DNA of 64,000 nucleotides from Breviolum minutum Mf 1.05b.01. Lineage: Eukaryota > Sar > Dinophyceae > Suessiales > Symbiodiniaceae. The notes under the pieces were generated by a model. The model was not told the origin of the DNA, did not search any database, and saw only the letters and a list, made by a program, of their open reading frames with translations. The stretch lies in NCBI GenBank assembly GCA_000507305.1, contig DF239957.1, positions 214,860 through 278,859 of the forward strand. The letters are read 5' to 3'. Of this stretch, positions 1-10,084 are shown piece by piece. How positions within the stretch are numbered: the stretch's first letter is position 1; the number at the start of each line of letters is the position of its first letter. Position numbers and translations under genes: made by a program.

Positions 1-71
1 TTCTGGCGACCAGCGCTTAAAAAGACAGTGTGAAGGTCCATCTGCTCGCAACTATCACGCTCATTCATATC

Positions 72-179
72 CCCACACACACATGGTTTTCTGCTCATAT
101 GATCTCATATACACACACACACATGATCTGTCGATAGAATATATTTGCACGATATTTTAGGGATGGATGGATGGATGGA
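72..179. repeat. CA and GGAT simple repeats
   Basis: Two short (CA)n runs lie at about 72-83 and 111-123, followed by four GGAT units at 161-179. These are ordinary microsatellites. Confidence 0.9.
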
Positions 180-252
180 ATGGCAATTCTACTTGCTCTG
201 AGTTTTCAAAAAACCATGACGCCTTCACTTCCATCTCCCCGACTTTCGCGAG

Positions 253-403
253 GCTTTACGGTTTGGTGCGACGTCTCATCCACTGGTCCCGGGTGTGGAA
301 GATGCACAAAGCGGCTGATCCTTGGGATGCGATACGGATGACGGTGGGGCCCATGGCTGGAGAACACTCTCTGATGATCACAAAGTTGCCCATGGAAATT
401 TAA
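253..403 (+). CDS. candidate exon, unknown protein
   Basis: This is a GC-rich patch in otherwise AT-leaning DNA. It starts after TTCGCGAG|G and reads ARLYGLVRRLIHWSRV, then contains ADPWDAIRMTVGPMAG, and ends in TAA. The composition suits an amphipathic, basic segment. No family is recognised. The minus strand is also open here, so the strand is uncertain. Confidence 0.25.
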
Positions 404-522
404 GGGTCTGTGTTTCATTAAAAAGTTTAGTAGTTCATTTCTAACTAAATATCGGCCATCCAAAAAATACCAAACGCAGCACCCAACGAATCACTTATCT
501 CCAAGTGCCTCCAAGTGCCAAG

Positions 523-653
523 GACGTGTTGCATGGTTTGTTGAAGATCCCACCACCCTTGGGTTTTCGAATCAAGATGCCAATGCAAAAGTACTGGGGC
601 CGGCTTCGGAAGCTGCAACGCACCTGGAGGCAATGTGGCCTTGGGGTGATGAG
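523..653 (+). CDS. candidate exon, basic unknown protein
   Basis: The frame is open from an AG|G acceptor (GTGCCAAG|G) to an AG|GTAACT donor. It encodes about 43 residues, beginning DVLHGLLKIPPPLG and containing KYWGRLRKLQRTWRQC. It enters in phase 0 and leaves in phase 2. The shifted frame is also open over most of the stretch. GTAACT donors recur at 2879 and 3330. No homology is recognised. Confidence 0.3.
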
Positions 654-1211
654 GTAACTTGAAATGTTGGAGATTTTTCCACCTTTTGGAGAATATTGAC
701 AATACTTTTCAAGTTCTTTTTGCAGATGCTTTGAATCCGCGATAGGAAGCATTTCAGTTTTTGTTGCGGTACTGTAACTATGGATTTACTCTACATCACT
801 GCATTTTTGCAGCAACATTTTGAGTCAGGCTCATGGCTGTAGGAAATTTCAAGGAAAACTTTGCCACGTTCCTAAGTGCCTTTTTGGGAACAGTCAAGAG
901 ACCTTGAGCCGCCTCTCTCCCAATGGCGCATTTCGAACGCGCTGTGGTCACCATGACATACTGATTGCGATTGCTGATAAGGATCTTCATAGACCTAAAT
1001 AGAATTAAATATGTATATGATGTATATATCTACCGGCATCTACTAGACTATATCCGAAATATCAATCAATATCAATGTACCGTATATAAAGACTATACAT
1101 AACATGCACCATGTTTTTGGTCACCGTACATCCAGGCAACGTAGACCTTATATAAGATGTCCACTAGAGTACCTCCAATGGCTCGAACATATTTTTGTTG
1201 CTCAACTTTAG

Positions 1212-1898
1212 ATTTTGTGAACATTCTGTCATTCTGAGATTCCTGCCTGATGTTTCGATCTATTGCTTGGGGTTCCTTCAAGACGTGTGCCACAAAACGT
1301 GAGTCTTTTTTGGCGGCCAGGCGATTTCGCTGGCGTTTGAAGAGCTTGACCAAGCACATCTATCAGAAGATGTGGTTTCGACAGGAGTCACTCAGATTCC
1401 GACTTGGGCCTATAGCAGGAGCTTCCTTTTTTTTTTTGGATAGTTTCCAGATAGAAGCGATCTGTCTTTCAGGAAGTGGAGCGAAATGGGGTATGTTGAC
1501 CCCAAAATTTACTGGGGCAACTTTCTGAATCCAGAAAGGTTCCTTCTAGTGTCTTGTGGGATCCTCTTGCTGTAGCTGTGCTGAAATTGTCACTGGTGTC
1601 TAGGTCTAGGTCTTCATTGCTGTTCACCTCGTCGGTTTGGCACAAATTCCAGGCTTGCTATTCCCATGTGATGGTTTTTCAAAGCTTCTCATCCCTTTAA
1701 AGAGACTCGTTGAAAAAGAAGTATCAAAATGTCTAACTAACAACACGACCCTTTTCGAATTTGTTGGACTTCATGCCAAACCCAAGGAACGAATTTCTGG
1801 AAGATGTCTTCCTTTTCTGCCCGGGCAATAATGCCACTGTAGTGAGCTGCCCTGAGATGCTGGGAGAGTCGCCAGATACCTACAACTTGCCCAGTAAG
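1212..1898 (+). CDS. candidate three-exon segment
   Basis: Three putative exons agree in phase: 1212-1298 (contains FLPDVSIYCLGFLQDV, perfect GTGAGT donor), 1473-1538 (after TTTCAG|G; contains GYVDPKIYWGNFLNPE) and 1787-1898 (after CCCAAG|G; contains FLFCPGNNATVVSCPEML, donor AAG|GTGCAA). The implied introns are 174 and 248 nt. A minus-strand reading over 1093-1359 is also open, so the call rests on splice signals and phase only. Function is unknown. Confidence 0.35.
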
Positions 1899-2162
1899 GT
1901 GCAAATCCGGGATGACTGGTTGGGTTGATTTGGCTTCCCTGGAGTTGATTCAGGATAAGTTCCAATTGGTGTCATTGTTCTTTTGTTGTTTCTTGACATT
2001 ATGCTAAAAGGAATCAATTGAAGTTGCCTCAAATAGTCAATGGATGAATGAATGGTGCATCACCATGTGAAAACGACTGCGACTGATAAGTAACCTGCTG
2101 GCTTGAAGGGGGTTCAAGCAGTCTTGGGCCACAAGTGATGTAAGCTCACCCCTATTGCGAAG

Positions 2163-2295
2163 GGATAAGAATCCAAAATGGGACTTGGATACTAGAGGGC
2201 CCCCGTTCCTTGGTCGTGACCCTGCAGAACCATCGCAAGAGTTCAACGCCCATGCTCTTTACTGGGCACCTCGGTATCGATGTGGGCACCGCTTG
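2163..2295 (+). CDS. candidate exon, unknown protein
   Basis: It opens after an AG|G acceptor and contains DKNPKWDLDTRGPPFLGRD and AHALYWAP. It closes at a GTGATG donor or continues to a TGA at 2338. The Pro/Asp/Trp-rich composition and the GC-rich middle suggest coding. It would follow the exons at 1212-1898 in the same direction, with the small piece 1954-1970 as a possible bridge. Confidence 0.3.
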
Positions 2296-2656
2296 GTGAT
2301 GTCGTTTCGCCGTTGTGGGTTTGCTGTCATTTTGGAGTGACTGGGTGGTGGGGTCGTCGTGGAGTAGTAGGGTTGGGGTGTGGTGGGGTTTTGTTCCAAT
2401 TAAAAAATAAACAATTGCTTAGCGTGTAAGTCGGTGAAACGCATAGGTACATGAAGCAAGTCACAACAAGCGGCACACTTTCCATAGAGGTGAGAAGTTA
2501 AGGTTGCTTTAGACAGGAGCAATCCTTTAGGGTAACCTACTTAAATGTCAACCTACATCCAGAGATTGAAATCTTGGTGTATATACTGTAGATATTTCTT
2601 TCTACGCACTTTTTGCTGCATTATTTGCTTCCCTACACGCTGGCACCCTCAGCTAG

Positions 2657-2878
2657 ATGAGGGTCTCACGGAAAGTTGCGATTGTTAGATACTTCTGGGA
2701 TGACGTCATAAACGAAGGACAGACCACTGCGGTTGTTGCCCGAGAGCTAGATGTTCATGTAGGTCTTATTTTCAATCCCCGAACCTGAACACCATGTGGG
2801 GTTATGTCACAAACTCATGAGATTGTGGTGGGCTTTCTGTAGCTTGTTCCTTTTGCTAAAGTAGTTGAAGCATCAGAG
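2657..2878 (+). CDS. candidate two-exon segment
   Basis: Exon 2657-2758 contains VSRKVAIVRYFWDDVINEGQ and ends at a GTAGGT donor in phase 0. Exon 2843-2878 (LVPFAKVVEASE) lies between CTGTAG and GAG|GTAACT, also in phase 0. The intron would be 84 nt. Both splice pairs are canonical and the frame joins cleanly. No family is recognised. Confidence 0.35.
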
Positions 2879-3116
2879 GTAACTCTTTCACAGTACGCTT
2901 CCTTCAAAAGAGAGCTTGAACAACCAAATGCTGCATTGCACCTCCATCACAGCCATCACAGTTCACCCAGGACGAAACCCAAGCGAGGAGAAGCCGTCGG
3001 GTTTAGAAAGGGTTGGAACGGAAAAATCGCGGGACATTGATAGACCAACAAAATAGAATAATTATCCAACTTGAAACTGGTTGTTTCATTTGGAATTGGA
3101 AGATCCATTGTCTAAG

Positions 3117-3282
3117 ATTTCAATCATGAAGTCATCAATTCGCTTCGACTGGTGTTTGAAGGGAATCTTTGCTCCAAATGATCCCAAGCATTTGGGTTGG
3201 TCAATTATCATTCCAATCATGGAGATCTTGCTACCCCTTCTGCTTTTATCTACCGTGTTCATGAACTACCAGTGGCTACCCG
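3117..3282 (+). CDS. candidate exon with one membrane helix
   Basis: The open stretch starts after CTAAG and ends at a perfect GTAAGA donor at 3283. A second possible donor, AAG|GTAACT, lies in the same frame at 3330. It contains a polar segment (FDWCLKGIFAPNDPK) followed by a hydrophobic run (IIIPIMEILLPLLLLSTVF) consistent with one transmembrane helix, then YQWLPG. Function is unknown. Confidence 0.4.
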
Positions 3283-3405
3283 GTAAGATCCAATCTCATT
3301 CTGATCAAGCGATTCCGAAGGTGTTGAAGGTAACTTTATTCACTTCTTCACTCTCAAAGACTTTTGGTACATTCCCTGAGGTTATTAAGTGATTGGTTAC
3401 GTGGG

Positions 3406-3436
<31 letters not shown>

Positions 3437-3560
3437 GGTCGGACCCCCCCCAAAAAAAACCCTATGTTTTCAACAAAAACAGTGGTATTTACAGTGTTTC
3501 ACGCACATTTTGGCCTGTAGATTTTGGAAGCTTTTTTTGGGGGGGGTCACATATCTTAAT
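3406..3560. mobile_element. MITE-like element with C/A-tract terminal inverted repeats
   Basis: A (TA)n run is followed at 3437-3466 by GGTCGGA, eight C, eight A and CCCTATG. The inverted counterpart at 3530-3550 is GCTTTTTTT, eight G and TCAC, followed by AT-rich sequence. The ends are inverted copies flanking about 60 nt, as in small non-autonomous DNA elements inserted in TA repeats. Confidence 0.45.
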
Positions 3561-3647
3561 CATATATAAAATTTACATGACCTGTAAAGAAGAGACTCTC
3601 AAAATACAATTATCCAGTTCCTCCTGCCCTATTCTGCCACAAAACAG

Positions 3648-3890
3648 AAAAACAGAAAAAATGAAAAACTGAATCCATATGGAGAATCTCTTCCTGGATC
3701 TCTCTGGAAAATTCAGTTTTTCTGTTTTTCTGTCTTTGAGTTTCTCCGCAAATATTCCGACATGACTGCGGAAATGTTCCAGAATAGTTCCGTAAACAAA
3801 ACTGAAAAACTGAAAAACAGAAAAACTGAAAAACTGAATCCATATGGAGAATCTCTTCCTGGATCTCTCTGGAAAATTCAGTTTTTCAGT
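3648..3890. repeat. twin 60-bp direct repeats, each a hairpin
   Basis: Positions 3663-3722 and 3828-3887 are identical over 60 bp. Each copy begins GAAAAACTGAA and ends TTCAGTTTTTC, an 11-bp perfect inverted pair around a 38-nt loop. Flanking CAGAAAAA and TTTTTCTG runs lengthen the stems. Confidence 0.85.
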
Positions 3891-4964
3891 TTTGGTTCCG
3901 GAACTATTCCGGAAATTTTCCCTAAGGAATAGAATCAGCTGATTATCAGGTACATTGCCAGGACGTGCTTATAAGTACCAATATTTGCTTATAAGCATCC
4001 TATCTTGTAACTTATAGTGAATTATAGTGTTTATTTTTCTCTCAAAATAAATCCTTATCAATTTCTATTTTATCCAATTCATCATGATTGACTCTAGTTG
4101 AAAAACTTAACTTTATTATATAAGATCTTGTGCTTGTGTGATACTCTGGATAGTTCTTAACCAAAAAATGGTTAGAATCAAAGCTGTGATATCATCATCC
4201 ACGCTACACCCTTGAGCAGAATGACATGTAGAACGTGATGATTTCTTTCATTCTCTGTCAAAATTGCTCTTGGTATTCTACTCTTACTGCAATATTCTTC
4301 AATAACAGTTTTCCTTCCAACACTATATACTGTATTTTAAGTATATCATTTTGAAAGTGCACATTAAACACATCATGTATTTTGGTTTATTCACGGCATA
4401 TCAGTCTCTCTCCACATTGATATGCACGTCTGTTTTCCTTCTTCCTGAAACATGTTTGCATGTGCATTTCAAAAACGTTATGTTAAAACCTATCGATGTT
4501 CTGTCGTGAGAGTATACTATTTTTCAATCAAGTCATCAACAGATATGTTTTCTTTTTTACAAATATGTCATGTTCGATGTAATACAATTTGTTGTGTCCT
4601 CCTGTGATTTAAGTCGCTTATTATCACTGGCATTATCAACATAAGTTTCATAATCCTGTGTGCTTTCTGTTTCACAAACTGCTTTATCCTCCGATAGATT
4701 TTAGATTCCTAAAATAGATCTCATGAAATACCATAATATCAAACTCTGAAAGATCAAACGATTTCAATTTAGCATGACCAAATGATATTCAAAAAAAAAA
4801 ATATTGTCACGTTCTCCTTTTGAAGACAACTTTGTATTTTCTATCAACCATCCCTTGACAAATATAACTCTTGCCTGTGCCGAACCATCACTGGAATATT
4901 TTCAACACTTCAAATTGCACGCACATGTTTCTGTTGTCCTATCTCCCTCATCACAATGTGAAAG
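3891..4964. other. AT-rich stretch without a supported gene
   Basis: The stretch has low GC, many short A and T runs, no open frame of note and no splice-bounded candidate. It lies between the hairpin pair and the C/A-tract repeat at 4965 and may be the interior of a larger inserted element. Confidence 0.5.
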
Positions 4965-5011
4965 CATAGGTTTTTTTTTGGGGGGGCGAGCATATATATA
5001 TATATATATAT
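4965..5011. repeat. inverted copy of the 3437-3466 terminal repeat with (AT)n tail
   Basis: CATAGG, nine T, seven G and CGAGC are followed by (AT)n. This is the reverse complement pattern of 3437-3466, with the AT run outermost in both. The two ends could bound a 1.6-kb element. Confidence 0.55.
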
Positions 5012-5415
5012 TCCTAGTCTATTCCCGTTCTTAGCGGATCAGAGCCAGTTAGATAGAAAGTATGTAGAAGCGCCAACCAAAAAGTCATGCATACCGTATA
5101 CCCCAAAGTCCACAGACTGTTCTATACAGCAATGCAAGGAAAGATCCATCTCTAGTAAGTGATTCACAGGAGTTTTCACCCTGCAGCAAATGGTTCCTAC
5201 AAATCGCTACAAGAATCCCAATGAAAGGGGGTCGTATGAGTAGCTTTAAATAGGAAAAAATAGATAGGCAGACAGATTAGATGGATGGTGACTGCAGAAA
5301 GCTCAATTTGTTTTGGCAAGTTAACAGACCCAGTCTTCAATATCTTCATGTCTTGATGTTTTGTAGTTTTGCAAACAGCTGGCTATTTCATCCCTGCATT
5401 TTATCAGGTTGTTAG

Positions 5416-5499
5416 TTTGGCCAAACTGTTTCAAGCCTTGCCAAAGGAGGTTTGGGCACCGAGGACATGATGAAGAAGTTGCTTGGAAGCGACATGTGA
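5416..5499 (+). CDS. candidate terminal exon
   Basis: It opens after GTTGTTAG in phase 0 and ends TGA. It contains FGQTVSSLAKGG and ends GTEDMMKKLLGSDM. The C-terminus is short, polar and helix-forming. Two other frames are open in part. Confidence 0.25.
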   Translation, partial: FGQTVSSLAKGGLGTEDMMKKLLGSDM

Positions 5500-5577
5500 C
5501 AGGATTGTTGAGTCTTTAGGTCGAAGGGTTCATTCCTTTCTCGTACTGTTGAAGTGACACGATTTCCAATTGAACTG

Positions 5578-5827
5578 AAAACAACACCCCAATGTTGTGA
5601 CTAGAAGGGGAGTTGCGATCACCATTGTTTCTTACTTTGCAATGATGGCTCGTGATGATCATTCAAGCGGTGCTGAAGATATCAACTAGCACTTTGTGCC
5701 TGGCAATGACTGGGAAATATTTGGTAGTACCGCTTCTTCTCAGTTGGTCAACTTGCAAGCTGCTCATGGCAGACTTATTCCACATGCAAATTCAAAGGAA
5801 AATCCTTCCTCACATGGCATTCTTTGA
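5578..5827 (+). CDS. candidate exon reading interrupted by one in-frame TAG
   Basis: A single frame reads VAITIVSYFAMMARDDHSS, then GAEDIN, TAG at 5687-5689, then HFVPGNDWEIFGSTASSQ and further polar sequence to TGA. The TAG could be the last bases of an acceptor (CAACTAG|C), a nonsense mutation or a real end. Nothing identifies the product. Confidence 0.25.
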
Positions 5828-6216
5828 GGTCGCTGAATGATCATTGTTCGGAAAAACATCTCCCAAATTTCAGGTTACAGCACAATTTGGTTTAGAGATT
5901 TGGGCAGTTTCACACATTAATTTTTTGAAATTTGGATTAGACTAGACCTGGGCAAATTACAGCAGTTGCGTGACCCATTTGAACAACTTTCAATTTTTTT
6001 CAGGCGAACAGATGGCACTTCCCAGTCTATCAGATGATCCCTTAGCAACATTGTCGTTTAAGAGGACTTAGCCAAGAGGCGTACCTCTTCATCACGCATA
6101 TGTATACATATTATTTTGTGCACACTTATCGAATTATTAAATGTTAAGGACGCACCAATACATTTTTCCAATACTACAAGGCATGGATATCCCTTGAACA
6201 ATCTAATTCTTGTGTA

Positions 6217-6246
6217 CCCCAAATTTATTGACCTCCAAATTTGGGG
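6217..6246. repeat. perfect 10-bp inverted repeat
   Basis: CCCCAAATTT at 6217-6226 and AAATTTGGGG at 6237-6246 flank a 10-nt spacer. It could fold as a hairpin or serve as a dyad binding site. Confidence 0.85.
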
Positions 6247-6279
6247 GGTTCATGTTGCGACCCCATCATCTTATGTATT

Positions 6280-6475
6280 TCAGGTTGATAATCTTGTTCA
6301 GTGGAATGTGTAACAAATATCCGGTCTTAACCTTTTCTATCATGGCCAAACATGCTCGGTGAGGCTCCTGCAAGATGCCTTCAGCCACCGCAAGTGCCGC
6401 GGCGAATGAACGCACGCTCACCTTTTTAAGCTGTTTTTGCAAGGTGTTATATCCTATAACATTCTTGACACTCAA
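6280..6475 (-). CDS. candidate minus-strand exon
   Basis: The minus frame contains LQKQLKKVSVRSFAAALAV and EPHRACLAMIEKVKTGYLLH, a likely helical, basic segment. A possible 54-nt in-frame intron (AAAAAG|GTGAGC to TTGCAG|GAG) lies inside, so it could be one exon or two. The plus strand is also open. Confidence 0.25.
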
Positions 6476-7067
6476 TTTTAATAGGGGTAGTTCTTGGGCA
6501 TGCTTACTCCCAATATTCCCTCGACGTGGGATGTCCGTTTATTATGAACTGTGGATTTCATATCTGCAAATGTGGGAATCGGATCGCCCCGTCACAACAG
6601 CATAGAACTTTACATATCTACACATGGCGGACTTTCATTTGGGCATGTCTGCTTATACAAGATAAGTGTTGGAAACTGGGAACAGAGTGGAATCTGCAAA
6701 GGCAAACGCACTTTACAAAGCAGTGAGATATCAAAGAGAACAACCTTACATTGACAGACTCAATCATGTCATATTTGTTTGCTCCAATCAAATATGTATT
6801 ACGCACTCGTGCAAGTTTTTAGATATTCAAACGCGCACACGTAGCATATTCAGGAATATGAGGTATATTGCATACAAAGCTGAAGCATCGTGGATCTTCC
6901 GTGTTTCACGGTACATATACTCACATAGTAAAACCTCTTAACATACACACATATGTAATTGCGCAAAAGAGTAAACATAATCATACATATAGTTCAATGT
7001 ACAAATATACAAAACTAGTATAATGCTATACAATCAAATGATATCTATTTTTGTTGTTGTTGTCTAT

Positions 7068-7158
7068 TTACCTTGACCCCTTTTTCCTCCATTTGCTCGG
7101 AGGCGAGAACATCAGTTTCGCCCAGAGGTGGAGCGCTGAGAAAAATGGGTCAAGGTGA
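7068..7158. repeat. imperfect inverted repeat, about 90 bp
   Basis: TACCTTGACCCCTTTTTCCTC at the left pairs with GAGAAAAATGGGTCAAGGTGA at the right with few mismatches. The spacer is GC-richer than its surroundings. This suits a small hairpin element. Confidence 0.6.
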
Positions 7159-7402
7159 AGTATTACTTCATTTGCTAGATCTTTTTAGAGGGGAGATTTT
7201 TAAGATCATTTTAGATGATTTTGTTCCTTGTGCTTTTCAGATATGAAATTTCTGGAATTGTCAAGTAGTTGCCTAGAAGATCTGGAAGATTTGTATTGGA
7301 ACCTCTTTCGGGATTTCTGTTGCATGCTTTGGAAGATGATTATATACATCATTAAGTGGTCTTGATTCGCTTCAACAATTTACGATGTGATTGAAACGGA
7401 AG

Positions 7403-7517
7403 CGAATTGGAGCTGCCAGTCCTGAAGCATCACGATTCACGAATCACCAAGGTGGCTAAGAGTATCATCACACGTGAACTGCTGGAACGCCTGTATCTAC
7501 ATGCACAGCGTCTTCCT
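7403..7517 (+). CDS. candidate exon, helical basic segment
   Basis: It is open from GGAAG|C to CTTCCT|GTAGGT and contains LELPVLKHHDSRITKVAKS and REELL-like helix text (ITRELLERLYLHAQRLP). It enters in phase 2 and leaves in phase 0. Upstream at 7241-7365 a further frame (MKFLELSSSCLEDLEDLYW) follows TTTTCAG. No family is recognised. Confidence 0.3.
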
Positions 7518-7755
7518 GTAGGTGTTCCTTGTCATTCATTTTACGACCTAACGAATCCCGATCTCAAGACCAGTTAATAGTGGTTAACATGGGGACTCTA
7601 CAAACCGTTTCTTGAGAAACCGTGGCATGTGTGTGGAAGGCATTGGATATGATTCTTGTTTAGAAGGAGGGACCTCGGAAAGAATTGTAACTACACCCTT
7701 TTTCCATGTGTCAACACTTGTGTCACGTCCTTTTCTTGCATTCCCAAAATCACAG

Positions 7756-7933
7756 GATCCACTTGTCAAAAGGTTTTTGCTGAGATTTTTTTTGGATGTT
7801 ATTTGGGGAGTGGAGGATTCATCATTCTCCCGGTTTCCCCGAGGTGAATCGTGCCAAGGAGTTGCGCCGGAGCCGTAGTGGGATCACCTATGGCTTTCCC
7901 AGCTCTGTGGTGCTGAGAGCGCCACTCAGCTGA
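7756..7933 (+). CDS. candidate exon with two competing frames
   Basis: Frame one runs from CACAG|G (7756) to CGAG|GTGAAT (7843) and contains DPLVKRFLLRFFLDVIWG. Frame two begins after a poly-T tract and TGGAG|G at 7816, contains SPGFPEVNRAKELRRSRSG and ITYGFPSSVVLRAP, and stops at 7933. Only one can be right, and the sequence does not settle it. Confidence 0.25.
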
Positions 7934-8584
7934 ATGGAGGGGATTTTTTCATTTCAAGCAAACGCTGTCCTTTTTCCAATGCCTGCAGGAAGGATGTGGA
8001 TGAATTGATTTGCAGTGCTCATCAAGCTTGTGGCGCAGCTTGGCTTGTGATTACAAGTTCAGGGTTGAGATTCTCCAAAGAACAAGCAACCCAAAATCAA
8101 GGACAAATCAGGAACTTTGAAACACTTGTCTGATATCTACCCAAATGGTTCGGAGAAACAACTCATTTTTGGCTTGAAGCTCTTGCTGGTGTATCTATGG
8201 CCCAAAGAATTTGGAGACACAATACCAAGGTGGCAATTGCTAGCTTGAAGATGTTGAACAAAACCATTTACATAGTTGTATCCGCAAATACTGAGTTGAG
8301 GTGGGACTGGCATCATTTTTATTCACTTGGAATGGGAACCAAAAAAAAACCCACCATCTCTTGAAGTCCCAATGGTCTTGCAGGTGAAACCCGCGCTGGA
8401 GGAGCGTTGCGATCACATTCTTCCATGTCCACCTTGGAGGGTGAAGGCAATGAGGTACTTTGCCTTCAACGAAAAAAAACGGGTTGGTTGGTTTGTTGAA
8501 GGATTGCCGTGGACACTGTTTGGCAATCAAATATGTTTTTTTCTTTTCTTTTGTTAAATCTAAGAAAATCATGATTTTTCCAAG

Positions 8585-8755
8585 GGGATCAGATTCATTG
8601 AGAAGCGGTGTACTTTCAATGTTATGCCAGTGTGCAGCAGAAATAATGGAGGCCTTTTGTCTCTTTCCAACCAAAAGAAATTTCGCTCCGATGAGGTCTT
8701 TGCTCTTGGACCATCGCAGCCTGCGCCAGGGTCTATTGGACCGTCGCTATGCTGA
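8585..8755 (+). CDS. candidate terminal exon
   Basis: After a T-rich tract and CCAAG|G the frame reads GIRFIEKRCTFNVMP, then SLSNQKKFRSDEVFALGP and QPAPGSIGPSLC to TGA. The charged and Pro/Gly-rich composition favours coding. A longer shifted plus frame of 163 codons and a 144-codon minus frame also cross the region. Confidence 0.3.
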   Translation, partial: GIRFIEKRCTFNVMPVCSRNNGGLLSLSNQKKFRSDEVFALGPSQPAPGSIGPSLC

Positions 8756-8980
8756 GAAGGAGACACGCAAGACCTCAGCGGCCAGTGACTTTGACAGAGC
8801 GGGTGGGTTGATGGGGGTTTATGACATCTGCAACTGGTGGTCACCAGACTTATTATTGCTTTACCCATCAAAAATGAGGATAAAGATGAAGTTCAGGTGG
8901 ACTCGTGTTGTCGCAGCAAAAAACAACACCTTTGACTCTTGGAGGTTTTAGATAGTCATTCTAGCTTGCTTTCATCTTGA

Positions 8981-9199
8981 TGGCTTGATGGCAATCATGT
9001 CAATCATGTTTATCTCAAACTGAGAGAAGCCGGCAGAATCTGCAGAATTCACCCGAATCAACTCCCCAAATCTCTGGTCTGCACACGAGGCAGTGATGAT
9101 CGTGATGCTTCCGCCTCGGAGCATGCAGAGCAGGAGGAGATCGTTGGGATGCGGCTGAAATCCTTAGATCGAAAAAACGTAGATCTGTCAGTTAGATGA
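8981..9199 (+). CDS. candidate exon, acidic region after a Cys-bearing segment
   Basis: The frame is open for 72 codons and contains YLKLREAGRICRIHPNQLP, then CTRGSDDRDASASEHAEQEE and GMRLKSLDRKN. A GTAGAT donor at 9179 would end it in phase 0. The dense D/E/S stretch is unusual for chance sequence. A 102-codon minus frame begins just downstream at 9202-9510. Confidence 0.4.
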   Translation, partial: WLDGNHVNHVYLKLREAGRICRIHPNQLPKSLVCTRGSDDRDASASEHAEQEEIVGMRLKSLDRKNVDLSVR

Positions 9200-9470
9200 C
9201 ATTAAGCGATATGAAACCTAGAAACCGTCATCATACCACAGCAGATCATTAAAAGTGTGGAACTTAGGAAAGCATATTTTGTTGAGTTAAACAGATGGGT
9301 TTGGTGTTGATCAATGTAAAAGCATGGCAGGCAATCATATTCCAAGTCCCACCTTGACTTCTTTCCCAATTTGGCTGGCTGTTGCTGTGACCCTATAGGA
9401 GGGGCAATCAGAGGCTGCCAGTGGCTTGGCCTTGAAATTGGATGCCTTGAAGAGTTTTTGCCTTCCCACT

Positions 9471-9518
9471 TAGGGGATCTTAGGGGATCTTCAACACTAT
9501 TTATCACCATTTATCACC
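9471..9518. repeat. two adjacent 10-bp tandem duplications
   Basis: TAGGGGATCT occurs twice in tandem at 9471-9490. ATTTATCACC occurs twice in tandem at 9499-9518. Confidence 0.85.
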
Positions 9519-9682
9519 ACTGAAGTATGGCTCAGATTCAACATCACTTTCCGGATGCGACAACTACAGTGTAAGTGTAAGGTTTTTTGGTCATCGCGCC
9601 ACTTCATAATCATAGTTCATTTGGGATATTTGTGGTTGGCACTCCTCCAACTGGATACAGTGCCCGGAAATTGTTGGATATT

Positions 9683-10060
9683 TCATAGGGCCTTCCAGAT
9701 GCAATCGAAGATGATCATTCCTACCATCCCTAAACTGCTGCAAGAACTGTCGCAACAACTCAGGTAGCCGGGACGGCACGGCCAGTGCGGGTCGCAAGCG
9801 TCATGCTGTGGCAACTTGGACGGGAGTTTTAGTGGTTCGGATTTGTGGCATTTCTCTCTGTACGTCTTCAGGTTTTGATGTTTTGGTTTTGCCAGGGTGT
9901 CCCACGCGCTCTGTGCTGTGCGTGCAAGAACACTCTCTCTCCTTCCCAGGAGTCTCCCTTCTGGAGTTTTTTCTTCTACAGGATTTTTCTCGGCAACGGT
10001 GTGCAAAACGCCAAAGTGGCCAAGAAAAGCAGAAATGAATGCAACAAAAGGGGTTTTCAA
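9683..10060 (-). CDS. candidate minus-strand exon, Cys-rich C-terminal half
   Basis: This minus frame is open for 125 codons. It has a hydrophobic start (VAFISAFLGHFGVLH), a charged middle (NPVEEKTPEGRLLGRRES) and a Cys-rich part (HDACDPHWPCRPGYLSCCDS). The closely spaced cysteines suggest a secreted or luminal domain, but the family is not recognised. Third positions look GC-biased. A plus reading (GNGVQNAKVAKKSRN, after CCCAG|G at about 9960) competes. Confidence 0.4.
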   Translation of the reverse strand: MKTPFVAFISAFLGHFGVLHTVAEKNPVEEKTPEGRLLGRRESVLARTAQSAWDTLAKPKHQNLKTYREKCHKSEPLKLPSKLPQHDACDPHWPCRPGYLSCCDSSCSSLGMVGMIIFDCIWKAL

Positions 10061-10084
10061 ATGTTAGAATGGTCCATACACTGA

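Noticed and set aside
8240..8674. 144-codon minus frame opposite the plus exons at 8.4-8.8 kb
   Set aside because: It has long Lys and Phe runs from poly-A and poly-T tracts and no splice support, so its length is explained by low-complexity sequence.
8460..8951. 163-codon plus frame, the longest in the window
   Set aside because: It begins in a homopolymer region and overlaps two splice-bounded frames with better composition. A frame of this length is expected about once by chance here.
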